Assembly (NCBI GenBank): GCA_002358965.1
Contig: DEPW01000134.1
Location: 1 to 5,313 of the forward strand
DNA from: Bacteroidales bacterium UBA3382
GTDB taxonomy: Bacteria > Bacteroidota > Bacteroidia > Bacteroidales > UBA932
Direction of reading: 5' to 3'
DNA: 5,313 nt
The notes below the pieces were generated by a model that had not been told where the DNA came from, ran no database searches, and worked only from the letters and a program-made list of their open reading frames with translations. Position 1 is the stretch's first letter. Every line of letters starts with the position of its first letter. Below, one piece after another: positions 5,299-5,313 of the stretch. A program made the translations under genes and the position numbers.

Positions 5299-5301
5299 TT
5301 A
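5294..5301 (-). promoter_or_regulatory. -7 box of the cotransporter-lipoprotein operon promoter
   Basis: On the minus strand TAACTTTG matches the Bacteroidota -7 consensus TAnnTTTG. The matching -33 box would fall beyond the right window edge, so only half of the promoter is seen. Transcription would start near 5287-5289, giving a leader of about 22 bases before the ATG at 5266. This argues against the upstream TTG start at 5296. No clear Shine-Dalgarno site lies in the leader. Confidence 0.55.
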
Positions 5302-5313
5302 CTACAAAAAAGT

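Overview
The window most likely comes from a member of the Bacteroidota, probably order Bacteroidales. Three lines of evidence point there. The GroEL/GroES, TadA and Na/Pi-cotransporter sequences look like that phylum's versions. A lipoprotein carries the DUF5106-plus-thioredoxin layout typical of it. Three promoters fit its unusual primary-sigma consensus (TTTG or TTG, about 20 bases, TAnnTTTG), although one is cut by the window edge. Genus cannot be fixed from this sequence; an Alistipes-like organism with moderate GC is a guess.

Layout: positions 1-1463 hold the chaperonin operon groES-groEL on the minus strand. groEL runs off the left edge, with 389 codons present and the C-terminal part missing. 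The groES upstream region (1464-1672) is shared with the divergent plus-strand gene tadA (tRNA adenosine deaminase, 1673-2107). A tRNA-Gln(UUG) gene follows at 2157-2227. Its promoter begins directly at the tadA stop, so a tRNA-modification enzyme and a tRNA lie in tandem, but they are probably separate transcription units. Positions 2228-2456 contain no gene and hold two diverged, tandem units of about 92 bp. Positions 2457-5266 are a two-gene minus-strand operon: a Na+/phosphate cotransporter with a C-terminal PhoU-like domain, then a lipoprotein with a thioredoxin-like domain. The two reading frames overlap by ATGA.

The genes themselves are familiar families, and I see no previously undescribed protein system. 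The unexplained structure is in the non-coding DNA. First, a well-spaced sigma-54-like -24/-12 element lies upstream of groES, with a perfect 7-1-7 inverted repeat just upstream and a perfect 7-8-7 inverted repeat at the expected transcription start. Second, two units downstream of tRNA-Gln have identical ends, are repeated at exactly 109 bp, and each is bounded by near-perfect inverted repeats. Third, tadA appears to be transcribed as a leaderless or nearly leaderless mRNA.
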